From assembly GCA_902826615.1 (NCBI GenBank), contig CADEFN010000001.1, positions 930,001 to 994,000 on the forward strand: a DNA stretch of 64,000 nucleotides. The letters run 5' to 3'. Below, piece by piece: positions 1-8,075 of this stretch. The first letter of the stretch is position 1. Each line of letters begins with the position of its first letter. Source of the DNA: an uncultured Gemmatimonadota bacterium (GTDB lineage: Bacteria; Gemmatimonadota; Gemmatimonadetes; Gemmatimonadales; Gemmatimonadaceae). Made by a program: the position numbers and the translations under genes. The notes beneath the pieces were generated by a model that did no database searches, had not been told where the DNA came from, and saw nothing but the letters and a program-made list of their open reading frames with translations.

Positions 1-96
1 GACGTGGCTGAAGTTTCCGCGAACCTAGCGCGACGAGCGTTCGGGCGCGACCGTTGTCCCGCGCGTGACGTTGCCGTCTCCCCCTGCACGCATTCC

Positions 97-1563
97 GTGA
101 CCGATCTCGAAACACGCTCGGGCCTTCCGGCCTGGACACGCGCCGAACTGCCAGCACCGCCCAATCCTCGAGGTTTGCAGTGGCTTGGTGTGGTGGGACC
201 CGGTGTGATTGTGCTCGGTGCATCGATTGGCAGCGGGGAGTTTCTGCTCGGGCCTGCCGCCTTTGTGAAGTACGGGCTCACGATGTTGTGGGTCGCCGGT
301 GTAGCCATGGTGCTGCAGACGCTGTTCAACCAGGAGCTCATGCGGTACACCTTGGCAACGGGTGAGCCGGCGGTCACCGGGTTCATGCGCACGCGCCCGC
401 GAGCGGGATTCTGGGCGTGGACGTACGCGTTGCTCTATTTCCTGCAGGTTGGCTGGCCGGCGTGGGCCGGCACTGCGGCGGGGGCGTTCTTCTTTCTCTT
501 TACCAAACGCCTGGCTGCAGCTGCCGATACCGGAACGGTCTACGCCATTGCGATCATCCTGTTCCTGGTGTGTGTCAGCGTGCTGCTGGTGGGCAAACGC
601 ATCGAACGCACCCTCGAAATGCTCAACTGGGTGCTGGTGGTCTGCATTCTCGGCTCCTTCACGGTGCTCACCGTGTGGCTGGTGTCGGGTGAGACGTTAG
701 GTGCGGCACTGGCAGGGATGGTGGGATACTCGACGTCGGCTCGCGAATTCCGCTTTATTCCCGAAGGGGCCGACTTCTTTCTCATCTCCGCCTTTGCCGG
801 ATACAGCGGCGCCGGCGGCGTCATCAACATCACCTTGTCCAACTGGGCGCGCGATCGCGGCTACGGTATGGGCGGAGTTGCCGGATTCATCCCGTCGGCG
901 GTAGGCGGTGAAAAACAGACCCTGGCCCACAGCGGGTTCCGCTTTGACAACACGCCGGCGGAACTCGCCAAGTGGCGCGGTTGGTGGCGTGTGGTGGCGG
1001 CCGATCAGTGGGGCGTGTTTTTTCTCGGTGCCATTCTCGGCATGCTCCTCCCCGCGATGTTGTACGTGACCTTCATTCCACCCGGGACTGATATTCGCGG
1101 GTATGGCATTGCCGCGGCGCTGGCGCAGGGGATGGTCGACGCCGGCACACCGTTACTAGGCGGTCTGGTTGCCCTGATTGGCGCCTGGGTCCTGTTCAAG
1201 ACGCAGCTCGATATTGTCGAGGGCATGGCGCGCGCCATCACCGACATCATCTGGACGGGGAGTGCGCGCGTGCGAAGCTGGCGTGGGGGCGATGTACGCG
1301 TGGTGTACTACGCGGTGCTGGCCGCGCTGGTGTGCTGGGGCATCGTGGCGCTCAAGCTGGCACAACCCGTCTTTCTGCTGCAGCTCGGGGCCAACATCGC
1401 GGGTGTCGTCTTTGTCATCTCATCGCTGCAGCTGTTGTACGTCAACACCACGCTGCTCCCCGAGCACTGTCGTCCCCCGCTCTGGCGACGTGTTGGTCTG
1501 GTGTTGGTGGCGCTTTTCTATGGAACGTTTGTCATCATGTGGTTGCGCGGCGTGTTCAGCTGA
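97..1563 (+). CDS. Nramp-related divalent metal transporter-like membrane protein
   Basis: A multi-spanning inner-membrane protein of about 488 residues, related to the Nramp (natural resistance-associated macrophage protein) metal-ion transporters. The first membrane segment reads GPGVIVLGASIGSGEFLLG and is followed by the family-like stretch QTLFNQELMRYTLATGEP. About eleven hydrophobic segments are visible. The canonical Nramp metal-site motif DPGN in TM1 is absent, with GASIGSGE in its place, so the substrate cannot be assumed to be Mn or Fe. The frame is open back to a GTG at position 4, but the first 31 codons look non-conserved, so the GTG at 97 (VTDLETRS) is preferred; the gene could also begin before the window. 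It is followed convergently by the sigma/membrane-protein operon. Confidence 0.75.
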   Translation: MTDLETRSGLPAWTRAELPAPPNPRGLQWLGVVGPGVIVLGASIGSGEFLLGPAAFVKYGLTMLWVAGVAMVLQTLFNQELMRYTLATGEPAVTGFMRTRPRAGFWAWTYALLYFLQVGWPAWAGTAAGAFFFLFTKRLAAAADTGTVYAIAIILFLVCVSVLLVGKRIERTLEMLNWVLVVCILGSFTVLTVWLVSGETLGAALAGMVGYSTSAREFRFIPEGADFFLISAFAGYSGAGGVINITLSNWARDRGYGMGGVAGFIPSAVGGEKQTLAHSGFRFDNTPAELAKWRGWWRVVAADQWGVFFLGAILGMLLPAMLYVTFIPPGTDIRGYGIAAALAQGMVDAGTPLLGGLVALIGAWVLFKTQLDIVEGMARAITDIIWTGSARVRSWRGGDVRVVYYAVLAALVCWGIVALKLAQPVFLLQLGANIAGVVFVISSLQLLYVNTTLLPEHCRPPLWRRVGLVLVALFYGTFVIMWLRGVFS

Positions 1564-1569
1564 TCACTG

Positions 1570-2130
1570 TCAGTCAGATTGCGGAGCGTTGCGGTACCGT
1601 CGCTGAACCACACGCGCTCCCGCCGTCCACACCAGCAGGTAGACGATGGCTGCCAGGCAGCTGAGAACGCTGATGGACCAAGGGCCACTGGTGCGCGTCC
1701 GATACCACGCGAGCACGCCCAGCAGGGGGATGGTCACCGCGGCCAGTCGCTGGACAAACAGAGCGGCACGAACAACCCGCTGGTTGCGTAGGGCTTCAAG
1801 CGCCCGATAGTCCTTCAGCGTGTTGCCCGCGGCTCGCCACGTGCCACGGCGGTTGCGGATCGTAAAGACGCCCATGACGACCGTGAAGACAGTCAGACCG
1901 CCGACAACAAGCCACGCGTCCCAGGAGTTGGCCGTTCGAGCCGCAAAACCAAGGGCGATCACCGCCGCGGTGGTGAAGACCACCTCCAGAAACACGAGCA
2001 CTCGCATCCACTGTGTCCGCCGCCTGACACGCCGCGCCAGCGCCTGCACATCAGGTGTCCCTGACGGCGACTGCCATTCGTCGGTCAGGTGTTCCCAGTC
2101 GTCTTCGGCGACGGTCGTGAATGTGTTCAT
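1570..2130 (-). CDS. Four-helix membrane protein coupled to ECF sigma factor (possible anti-sigma)
   Basis: A 186-residue protein with a soluble acidic N terminus (about 40 residues) followed by four predicted membrane helices (near residues 43-62, 72-92, 125-143 and 150-172). Its ATG overlaps the stop of the sigma factor gene in an ATGA arrangement, so the two are translationally coupled. Membrane proteins in this position are often regulators of their ECF partner, which is the basis for suggesting an anti-sigma role. No zinc-binding HxxxCxxC anti-sigma motif is visible, so the function is inferred from context only. Confidence 0.7.
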   Translation of the reverse strand: MNTFTTVAEDDWEHLTDEWQSPSGTPDVQALARRVRRRTQWMRVLVFLEVVFTTAAVIALGFAARTANSWDAWLVVGGLTVFTVVMGVFTIRNRRGTWRAAGNTLKDYRALEALRNQRVVRAALFVQRLAAVTIPLLGVLAWYRTRTSGPWSISVLSCLAAIVYLLVWTAGARVVQRRYRNAPQSD

Positions 2131-2630
2131 GGGTCCTCTCCCAGAATTCCCCGCAGCGCGGCACGCGCGCGGGTCAGACGTACTGCCACATTGGCATCGG
2201 ACAAGCCGGTCACCTCGGCAATCTCCGCATCGCGCAAACCCTCGAGACGCAGCACCACAACCTGCTCGAGCGAGGCGGGCAGCTGTCGCACCGCCCTCCG
2301 CAGTCGCTCCGCACGGTAACGCCCGATCACATCTGCATCAGCCCATGGAGCCGGGTCGGGCAGCTGCTCGTCGATGGCGCCGTTGTTCTTGTGGCGTCCC
2401 TGACTTCGCCGCCAGGTACTCGCGCGGTTGTGAGCCACTCGGTAAACAAAGGTTCGTTCACTACACTCACGGCGGTACCCTGGCAGCGCTTTCCAGAGTG
2501 CGAACGCCACTTCCTGGAGCAAGTCATCGGCGTCGGCAGCTGTATGTGTGTAGGTACGCGCGAGGCGGGAGAGGGCAGGGCCGTACTCGGCCATGACCCT
2601 CGTCCACTCCGCGTCGCGCGTGTTCTTCAT
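2127..2630 (-). CDS. ECF-type sigma-70 family RNA polymerase sigma factor
   Basis: A 167-residue extracytoplasmic-function sigma factor. Region 2 spans roughly residues 20-85 and includes DADDLLQEVAFALWKALPGY, the typical region 2.1-2.2 signature, followed by the promoter-melting stretch TFVYRVAHNRASTWRR. Region 4 (about 110-160) contains RRAVRQLPASLEQVVVLRLE and the helix-turn-helix DAEIAEVTGLSDANVAVRL. There is no region 1 or 3, as expected for ECF factors. It overlaps the upstream amidohydrolase gene (ATGA at 2627-2630) and the downstream membrane protein gene (ATGA at 2127-2130), so all three are one coupled operon on the minus strand. Target promoters are unknown. Confidence 0.93.
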   Translation of the reverse strand: MKNTRDAEWTRVMAEYGPALSRLARTYTHTAADADDLLQEVAFALWKALPGYRRECSERTFVYRVAHNRASTWRRSQGRHKNNGAIDEQLPDPAPWADADVIGRYRAERLRRAVRQLPASLEQVVVLRLEGLRDAEIAEVTGLSDANVAVRLTRARAALRGILGEDP

Positions 2631-4006
2631 TTGCTGTGGACACCCAGGGCACGTGGATCAAAGCGGCGGCCGCCCAGCCAGGTCGACTCAATGTGAACCG
2701 TGTTGGCGATGTCGGCGAGCGGGTCAGCCGTGAGCAGTACCAGGTCGGCGCGTTTGCCGGCCGTCACCGTCCCCGTTTCGCCGTCGAGACCGAGCGATTC
2801 GGCACCAGAGAGAGTGGCCATTCCCAGCACCACGGGTACCGGAATACCGGCGCGCACCAGCAGCGCCATCTCTCTGTGAAATGAAATGCCCGGCGGGGTC
2901 CAGGGATTGTTGGCATCGGTCCCTACCGTGAGCCGCACGCCAGCGTGATAGAGGTGTCGGACGAAGGCCTCCACGCGCGGCCAGAGAGAGACCGCGTCGG
3001 CATGATCAGCGGCAGTCCATCCCTGCGAGAGGTCAAAGGTCTTCCAGTTCTCCAGCAGCACCGGCGCCGCGTAACGCAGGTCAGGCCCCTCGCGCACGTC
3101 GGGACTATTCCCCCGAAACATCCTTTCAAAGGTGATCAGGGTCGGGTCGAGCCACGTGCGCCGCTGCACCAGGGCTTTTGTCATGGCCTTCAGCTCGGCC
3201 GAGGCGGTGTCGGCAAACCGGAACCACTGCGCATTATACTGGGTGCCGCGCATCGTGGCGAGATACGCAGAGCGCTGCTCCGGGGCAATCAGCATGGGTG
3301 AGCCTGGCACGATGTGCACGACCCCGTCCACCCCTCCCTCGACCGCCTCGGTCCAACTCGTGAAGACGGTGTGGGTAATCGCCTTGATGCCCCGCGCATG
3401 CGCTTCTTCGGCTCCTGCCTTGACGAGCGGCGCCGGCAGTCCGGCGTAGAGTTTGACCATGTCCACTCCGAGGGCAGCCTGACGACGCACTTCTTCGCGC
3501 ATGGCCTCCGGAGTGGTGACGGCACGACCCAAGCCCGCCGTCGCGAAGACGTCGATGAGTTCACCTGCGGTGCGCACCCGCGGGCCGGTAAGCTGTCCAC
3601 GTTCGAGCGAATCGCGAATCGCCACCGCCTGTTCGGTGGGACCGGCCGGATTGCGCACCAGCGTGACGCCAAACGCCAGCAGCGTGCGCAAGGTGTGCAG
3701 CGACGCCTCGTGATCGTAACGAAGGCTCATCTTGGGAACGCCATTCTCCCGTGTAAACGTCACGGGACCAAACGCCACGTGAGCGTGCGTGTCGACAAAA
3801 CCGGGAAGGATGTACTTCCCGCGGCCGTCCACCACGAGAGCGCCGGCGTCGGCGCCAGGGCCGGTGGGGCGCACGGCAGCAATACGGCCGTCGCGCAGCA
3901 TCACATCCTGATGTGCTCGGGCGACCGCAGGGAACCCGTCGACCACGGTCACGTCGCGAATGAGAGTGACCTGAAGGGGAATAACGAAAAGCAGTGCAGT
4001 GAACAT
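2627..4006 (-). CDS. Secreted amidohydrolase family protein
   Basis: A 459-residue metal-dependent amidohydrolase of the imidazolonepropionase/prolidase-like group. The N terminus (MFTALLFVIPLQ) is a short signal sequence. After the beta domain come the metal-binding signature GFVDTHAHVAFG (HxH), a lysine in MVKLYAGLP that could be the bridging carboxylated Lys, His residues in KAITHTVF and GVVHIVPG, and the catalytic Asp in GTDANNPW. The C-terminal GKRADLVLLTADPL is typical of the family. It is the first gene of the operon that continues into the ECF sigma factor. The substrate cannot be read from sequence; secreted members act on peptides or cyclic amides. Confidence 0.9.
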   Translation of the reverse strand: MFTALLFVIPLQVTLIRDVTVVDGFPAVARAHQDVMLRDGRIAAVRPTGPGADAGALVVDGRGKYILPGFVDTHAHVAFGPVTFTRENGVPKMSLRYDHEASLHTLRTLLAFGVTLVRNPAGPTEQAVAIRDSLERGQLTGPRVRTAGELIDVFATAGLGRAVTTPEAMREEVRRQAALGVDMVKLYAGLPAPLVKAGAEEAHARGIKAITHTVFTSWTEAVEGGVDGVVHIVPGSPMLIAPEQRSAYLATMRGTQYNAQWFRFADTASAELKAMTKALVQRRTWLDPTLITFERMFRGNSPDVREGPDLRYAAPVLLENWKTFDLSQGWTAADHADAVSLWPRVEAFVRHLYHAGVRLTVGTDANNPWTPPGISFHREMALLVRAGIPVPVVLGMATLSGAESLGLDGETGTVTAGKRADLVLLTADPLADIANTVHIESTWLGGRRFDPRALGVHSK

Positions 4007-4128
4007 GGGAGAGTGCCGAGAAGTGATGCCAAGGCAGTCCCCCTTTCTCGAAATTCCTTACACGGTCAAGGTGCCCCGCCATCCCAAGTGCGTGAGACGT
4101 TTACCCGGCGCGTGCGCGTGCGGGCTCG

Positions 4129-4689
4129 TCAGACTTGGGCGGGCGGCGTCGCGGGCCTGGTGACCATGGGTCCCGCCTTGGCGGCCATGCGCCGCGCCAG
4201 AGGTTGGGTCAACCACTGCACTGCACTGATGGTCAGCACGAGAGGACTTGTCCGTCGCTCGGCATAGAGACGGAGCATATACGCCCAGCCAATCGGATAT
4301 CCACGCCGCGCCGTCCGGGCGAGACTGCCTAACGCTTCCCATCCCGAGTGCACCAGCTCAACACGTGAGCCGGAACCGTCTGGCGTAAAGCGCACCTCGA
4401 CACGCGTTGCGCTGCTTGTGTCGCGCCCCGGGTGCCAGGTGAAGGCGACCCGATGTGGTGGCGCCCACTCGAGAATCGTGCCCCAGTGCGCCTCCGTCCC
4501 TCCGCGGATCTGCTCAACAATTTCGCCGCCGACAGCTGGGGTCATCGTGACTCCTTCCGACTTCTCCGCGCCAACGGAGTGTGATCCCAGCGGCCACCAT
4601 CGCCCGATGTCAGCGGTAAACCGGCGAAAGGCCTCGGCAGGTGTCCACGAGACGCGAATCGACGAGCGGATGGGAGGGAGTGTGTTCAT
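4129..4689 (-). CDS. SRPBCC / AHSA1-like (START fold) domain protein
   Basis: A 186-residue protein of the SRPBCC superfamily, AHSA1-like branch. Visible markers are the N-terminal strand SSIRVSWTPAEAFRRFTADIGRWWPLG, then GGEIVEQIRGGTEAHWGTILEWAPPHRVAFTWHPG, and the C-terminal amphipathic helix HSGWEALG. Its start codon overlaps the stop of the ArsR-type regulator (ATGA at 4686-4689). ArsR plus AHSA1-like pairs are a common, poorly understood bacterial module in which the SRPBCC partner may bind a hydrophobic ligand. An octamer GCCTAACG lies inside the gene at 4327-4334. Confidence 0.88.
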   Translation of the reverse strand: MNTLPPIRSSIRVSWTPAEAFRRFTADIGRWWPLGSHSVGAEKSEGVTMTPAVGGEIVEQIRGGTEAHWGTILEWAPPHRVAFTWHPGRDTSSATRVEVRFTPDGSGSRVELVHSGWEALGSLARTARRGYPIGWAYMLRLYAERRTSPLVLTISAVQWLTQPLARRMAAKAGPMVTRPATPPAQV

Positions 4690-5006
4690 GACGCGGGGAC
4701 CGGGTCCGGAGGTGATGGGTCGTCTGCGGCAAAGGCGCTGAGTACGTCCCCCCAGAAGGACTCGAGATACCGTTTGAGCTCGCCGAGTCCGTCGTGGGAG
4801 AGGGTGTAGATCCGCCGTCGGCCATGGTGGGTGGATTGCACGAGGCGGGCATGTTCGAGCACCCGGAGGTGCTGCGACACCGCTGGTTGGGTGACGCGGA
4901 GCGCGACAGCCAGCTCGCCCACGGCATGCGGGTGCTGCTTGAGATGCTCGAGCAGCCTTCTCCTTGTGCCGTCCGCCAGCGCCCCCAACACCGAATCATA
5001 AGCCAT
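4686..5006 (-). CDS. ArsR-family winged-helix transcriptional regulator
   Basis: A 106-residue winged-helix repressor-type protein. The sequence DSVLGALADGTRRRLLEHLKQHPHAVGELAVALRVTQPAVSQHLRVLEHARLV shows the ArsR fold with recognition helix QPAVSQHLRVL, followed by the wing HGRRRIYTLSHDG. The ELCVCDL metal-binding motif of ArsR/SmtB is absent, so it is probably not a metalloregulator and belongs with the group paired with AHSA1 proteins. It is transcribed with the SRPBCC gene and probably autoregulates that pair. Confidence 0.92.
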   Translation of the reverse strand: MAYDSVLGALADGTRRRLLEHLKQHPHAVGELAVALRVTQPAVSQHLRVLEHARLVQSTHHGRRRIYTLSHDGLGELKRYLESFWGDVLSAFAADDPSPPDPVPAS

Positions 5007-5124
5007 GACTTATATATTCGGCGCAAACAGGGCCTTCGTCAACCACCAACCCCATCCCTTTCCCCAAAGGAGACCCGGCGGTACCCTCGTATTCCGCCGG
5101 CCCCCCACCTCCCAACCCATCTTC

Positions 5125-5694
5125 GTGTCTGATTTCGACCACGAACTCGACCACTCCTGGCGCCGGCCCCCGGGAATCTTCGTGATCGCCGAGGTCGGGG
5201 GAGAGGTGGGAAAGCAGATTCGCGAGATTCAGCAGCGCTTTGACCCCAAGCTGGCCAACTCACTTCCACCCCACATCACCATTGTGGGCTCGTCCGGTAT
5301 TGGGCCACTCGGCGCCGACTATTCCGCCGCCGAGCTGCGTGAGGCGCTCGAGCCCATCTGTTCGAGCACCGCTCCGATGGAACTCGCGCTGCAGCACCCG
5401 CACCGCTTCATGCAAACGGACATCGTGGTCTTGCCGATGGATCCGCATGGACCGCTGCGCCAGCTGCATGAACGCATCGCCAACGCCGGACTGCGATATG
5501 TGCGGGCGAAACATGCCTTCACCCCGCATGTCACGCTGAGCTTCTACCGCACACTCGAGCCGCATCAAATCCGCGAGCTGCTGGCCATCCGCATCGAGCA
5601 ACCGGTGCGCATCGACTCGATTCGCTGTTCACTCACCAACGAGCCGCTGCCACCCCGCACGCTGCTGGAACTCCAGTTGTCCCGTTCCGGCTGA
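5125..5694 (+). CDS. 2H phosphoesterase / 2'-5' RNA ligase family protein
   Basis: A 2H phosphoesterase superfamily protein. The two catalytic motifs are clear: PPHITIVGSS and TPHVTLSFYR (HxT in each), separated by about 85 residues as expected for the duplicated fold. Members hydrolyse or ligate 2',3'-cyclic phosphate and similar bonds. The frame is open from an ATG at 5005 that overlaps the divergent ArsR start, but the peptide upstream of VSDFDHELDHSW is proline-rich and not conserved-looking, so the GTG at 5125 (189 residues) is preferred. A purine-rich AAAGGAG at 5066-5072 leaves an intermediate start possible. Confidence 0.82.
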   Translation: MSDFDHELDHSWRRPPGIFVIAEVGGEVGKQIREIQQRFDPKLANSLPPHITIVGSSGIGPLGADYSAAELREALEPICSSTAPMELALQHPHRFMQTDIVVLPMDPHGPLRQLHERIANAGLRYVRAKHAFTPHVTLSFYRTLEPHQIRELLAIRIEQPVRIDSIRCSLTNEPLPPRTLLELQLSRSG

Positions 5695-5787
5695 GCTACC
5701 AACGACTGCGGTGGGCGAAAGCCTGGCACGCTGACAGATTGAGGCATCGCGGACGCACCCTCGCCCACTCACGCACCACGAGGAACC

Positions 5788-6735
5788 ATGACCGCTCGCA
5801 AGAAGAAGGTGAAGGCCGAGCCCGCCTCACGCGGTCTCGATGCGCGTCGGCTCGCAGGAGCGGCCCCACCGGCGAGTGTGCAGCATCTCGCCGCCCGCAT
5901 CGAATCCGACGGCGGAAGTGTATTGGCCACGTATCGCGATCCACTCGGCTCCAATTGGCAGATCTTCGCAGCGTTGCCGCTCGATCGCGTGCAGCCCACG
6001 CCCTATCAGCGCAATCTCTCCGAGACGCATGTGGAGCGCCTGACCAAGGCCATCGAGAAGGTCGGTCGCTTTCTCGATCCCATCATCGCCGTGCCTAACG
6101 TCGATGGGATGTACTGGTCTCCCAACGGCTTCCATCGGCTCAGTGCGCTCAAGGCACTCGGTGCCAAGTCGATTGTCGCACTCGTGGTTCCGGAACCCGA
6201 GGTGGCGCATCGCATTCTCGCACTCAACACCGAAAAGGCGCACAACCTTCGTGAACGCGCGATGGAGGTGGCACGTCTCGCCGAGGGGTTGGCCGCGCTC
6301 GATGACCGGCCGGAAAAGGAGTTCGAGCTGGAGTTCGAGGAACCCTCGCTGGTGACACTGGGCTTCTGTTACCTGCAGAACGGGCGCTTTTCAGGCGGGG
6401 TGTATCACCCGGTGCTCAAGCGTTGCGAGCGCTTCTCGTCAGCCAAACTCCCCAATGCATTGGCCACCCGCAAGGCACATGCGGAGAAGTTGTTGCAGCT
6501 CAACGATGCGGTGAACGAGGCCGTGGCGGCACTCAAGGCCAAGGGGCTCGAGAGTCCCTACCTCAAGGCGTTTGTCGTGGCCCGCCTCAATCCCCTGCGG
6601 TTCTCCAAGGGACGCACGGCACACGACTTCGACGAAACGATCGACAAGATGCTGGCCGGTGCCCGCCGCTTTGACGCGTCGAAGATTCGTGCGGATCAGG
6701 TCGCGAGATCCGGAGGCGCGCCAGAGGAGTCTTGA
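5788..6735 (+). CDS. ParB/Srx-like nuclease-domain protein
   Basis: A 315-residue protein with a ParB-like domain in its N-terminal half: LPLDRVQPTPYQRNLSETHVERLTKAIEKVGRFLDPIIAVPNVDGMYWSPNGFHRLSALKALG, in which NGFHRLSAL matches the position of the ParB GERR motif. The C-terminal half is helical and lacks an obvious ParB-type helix-turn-helix or dimer domain, and no parA lies nearby, so it is unlikely to be the chromosome partitioning ParB. A nucleotide-dependent DNA-associated role is possible. A GCCTAACG octamer lies in the sense strand at 6093-6100. It is followed immediately by a long hairpin built from 9-nt repeats. Confidence 0.8.
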   Translation: MTARKKKVKAEPASRGLDARRLAGAAPPASVQHLAARIESDGGSVLATYRDPLGSNWQIFAALPLDRVQPTPYQRNLSETHVERLTKAIEKVGRFLDPIIAVPNVDGMYWSPNGFHRLSALKALGAKSIVALVVPEPEVAHRILALNTEKAHNLRERAMEVARLAEGLAALDDRPEKEFELEFEEPSLVTLGFCYLQNGRFSGGVYHPVLKRCERFSSAKLPNALATRKAHAEKLLQLNDAVNEAVAALKAKGLESPYLKAFVVARLNPLRFSKGRTAHDFDETIDKMLAGARRFDASKIRADQVARSGGAPEES

Positions 6736-6820
6736 GAAGCACGGGAGGCACGGGAAGTACGCGAAGTACGAGAGGCCTCCGTGCCTCCCGTGCCACCCGT
6801 GCCTCTCGTGCTTCCCTAAG
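6736..6820. repeat. Long imperfect hairpin made of 9-nt repeat units (also a possible bidirectional terminator)
   Basis: Both arms consist of variants of a 9-nt unit (GAAGCACGG, GAGGCACGG, GAAGTACGC, GAAGTACGA on the left; the complement of GAAGCACGA, GAGGCACGG, GTGGCACGG, GAGGCACGG on the right), meeting at GAGGCCTCC. The folded stem spans about 40 bp with mismatches. It sits exactly between the convergent ParB-like and TlpA-like genes, so it could end transcription in both directions. The same unit appears at 17736-17780. Confidence 0.75.
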
Positions 6821-7316
6821 TGTTGCCCAGCCCCTTCTTCACCGCCGCCTCAATATCCTGGCCCGCGCCCGCTCCCGCGTAGACAATTTTGCCTGCCTTG
6901 TCGATCACCACGATGGTTGACGTGGCCTTCACGCCATACACCACGTCTGCTTCGCCCTTTTTGTCGTACAGGGTCTCGATGTCGAAGCCGTGTTTCTCCA
7001 TGTGCGCTTTGACACGCGCCGGCGACTGATTGAACGAGACTGCCACGCCGAGGAACTTCATCTTGTCGCCGTATTTCTTTTTCGCGGCGAGGATCCGTGG
7101 TGCCAGGGCTTCGCAGTTCTCGCACCAGGTGGCCCAGACCTCCATCAGCACGGGCGTCTTCCCGATGTAGGCCGAGAGGTTGGCCGGCTGGCCATCGAGC
7201 GTCTGCAATGCCATGTCAGGCGCGGCGGCGCCAATGGGCAGGTCGATCGCGCGCTGCGCATGCGCCGAAAATGGCGCGAGCACGAAGACCGCGGCCAACG
7301 CCAGAATGCGTCTCAT
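6816..7316 (-). CDS. TlpA/ResA-like thioredoxin-fold lipoprotein-type redox protein (periplasmic)
   Basis: A 166-residue exported thioredoxin-fold protein. The signal peptide MRRILALAAVFVLAPFSAHAQ precedes an AhpC/TSA-like domain with the redox site WATWCENC (CxxC) and the cis-Pro-loop equivalent VKATSTIVVIDKAGKIVYAGAG. Its start codon overlaps the stop of the CcdA/DsbD-like gene (ATGA at 7313-7316), so electrons are probably delivered to it across the membrane by that partner. Likely roles are cytochrome c heme-thiol reduction or periplasmic disulfide repair. The frame extends further upstream, but the ATG at 7316 is chosen because it begins the signal peptide and gives the coupled overlap. 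Confidence 0.88.
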   Translation of the reverse strand: MRRILALAAVFVLAPFSAHAQRAIDLPIGAAAPDMALQTLDGQPANLSAYIGKTPVLMEVWATWCENCEALAPRILAAKKKYGDKMKFLGVAVSFNQSPARVKAHMEKHGFDIETLYDKKGEADVVYGVKATSTIVVIDKAGKIVYAGAGAGQDIEAAVKKGLGNT

Positions 7317-8032
7317 ATCAGGAGCTGTCCCATCTTGATGAGGTAGTACTGGGCCACACCCAGCATCACAAAACCGAAGAACTTCTTGATCCGCACCATC
7401 CACATCCCCGCGCGCGGCAACCGCGACATGGCTCCCGACGATACCCCGACCACCACCAGAAGGGTGCACATGCCAAGCGAGAAGACGAACAAGTAGACGA
7501 AGCCGAGGAGCGCGCTTTTGGTTTCGGTCACCCAGGTGAGCACGGCGATCATCACGGGCGCGGAGCAGGGCGCCGCTACCAGGCCCGACATGGCGCCCAT
7601 CACAAAGGCCCCGCCAAACCGCCCCCCTTCACCCGCGCTCGCGGCCCGTTGCAGCAGAGCGGCGGGGGGACGGACCGTGATCACGTCGAGCATGGCCAGG
7701 GCTGCCAGGATCAGCAGGTTGGCCATCCCGAAGTAGAGCCAGGGATTGGTGGAGATGCGCCCGAACATCGTGCCCGAGAGGCCCGCGACGAGCCCGAGCC
7801 CGGCATACACCAGCGCCAACCCCACCACATACGTCAGCGAGAGCAGGAGGGGTCGCGTTCGCGACCTGGTGCCGGACGCCGATGTTTCCCCACCGCCCAC
7901 AATGGCCGCCGTGATCGGGATCATCGGGTAGATACAGGGCGTGAGGCTGGTCAGAACGCCCGCCAGAAAAAGCAGGGGCAGGGCCGTGACCGGGCTTCCC
8001 GAGAGCTGATCCGTGATTCGAGTGAAGTCCAT
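7313..8032 (-). CDS. CcdA/DsbD-type transmembrane thiol-disulfide electron transporter
   Basis: A 239-residue membrane protein of the cytochrome c biogenesis (CcdA)/DsbD-beta family. It has the expected duplicated three-helix units, each with the redox cysteine next to proline: LTSLTPCIYPMIP and LVAAPCSAPVMIA. It moves reducing equivalents from cytoplasmic thioredoxin to periplasmic partners. The coupled TlpA-like gene downstream is the probable acceptor. The two genes form a compact operon. Confidence 0.9.
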   Translation of the reverse strand: MDFTRITDQLSGSPVTALPLLFLAGVLTSLTPCIYPMIPITAAIVGGGETSASGTRSRTRPLLLSLTYVVGLALVYAGLGLVAGLSGTMFGRISTNPWLYFGMANLLILAALAMLDVITVRPPAALLQRAASAGEGGRFGGAFVMGAMSGLVAAPCSAPVMIAVLTWVTETKSALLGFVYLFVFSLGMCTLLVVVGVSSGAMSRLPRAGMWMVRIKKFFGFVMLGVAQYYLIKMGQLLI

Positions 8033-8075
8033 GGCTGCTGGAAGCTAACGCTCGGCGCGCTCCATCGGCCGTGGC

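Noticed and set aside
4041-4069. Promoter for the amidohydrolase-sigma operon (TTGACC-N17-GAATTT on the minus strand)
   Set aside because: The -35-like box is fair but the -10 match is poor, and no repeated ECF-type promoter was found to support it.
5788-6735. Chromosome-partitioning ParB and a nearby replication origin
   Set aside because: The ParB-like domain lacks the usual DNA-binding and C-terminal parts, no parA, dnaA or parS-like site was seen.
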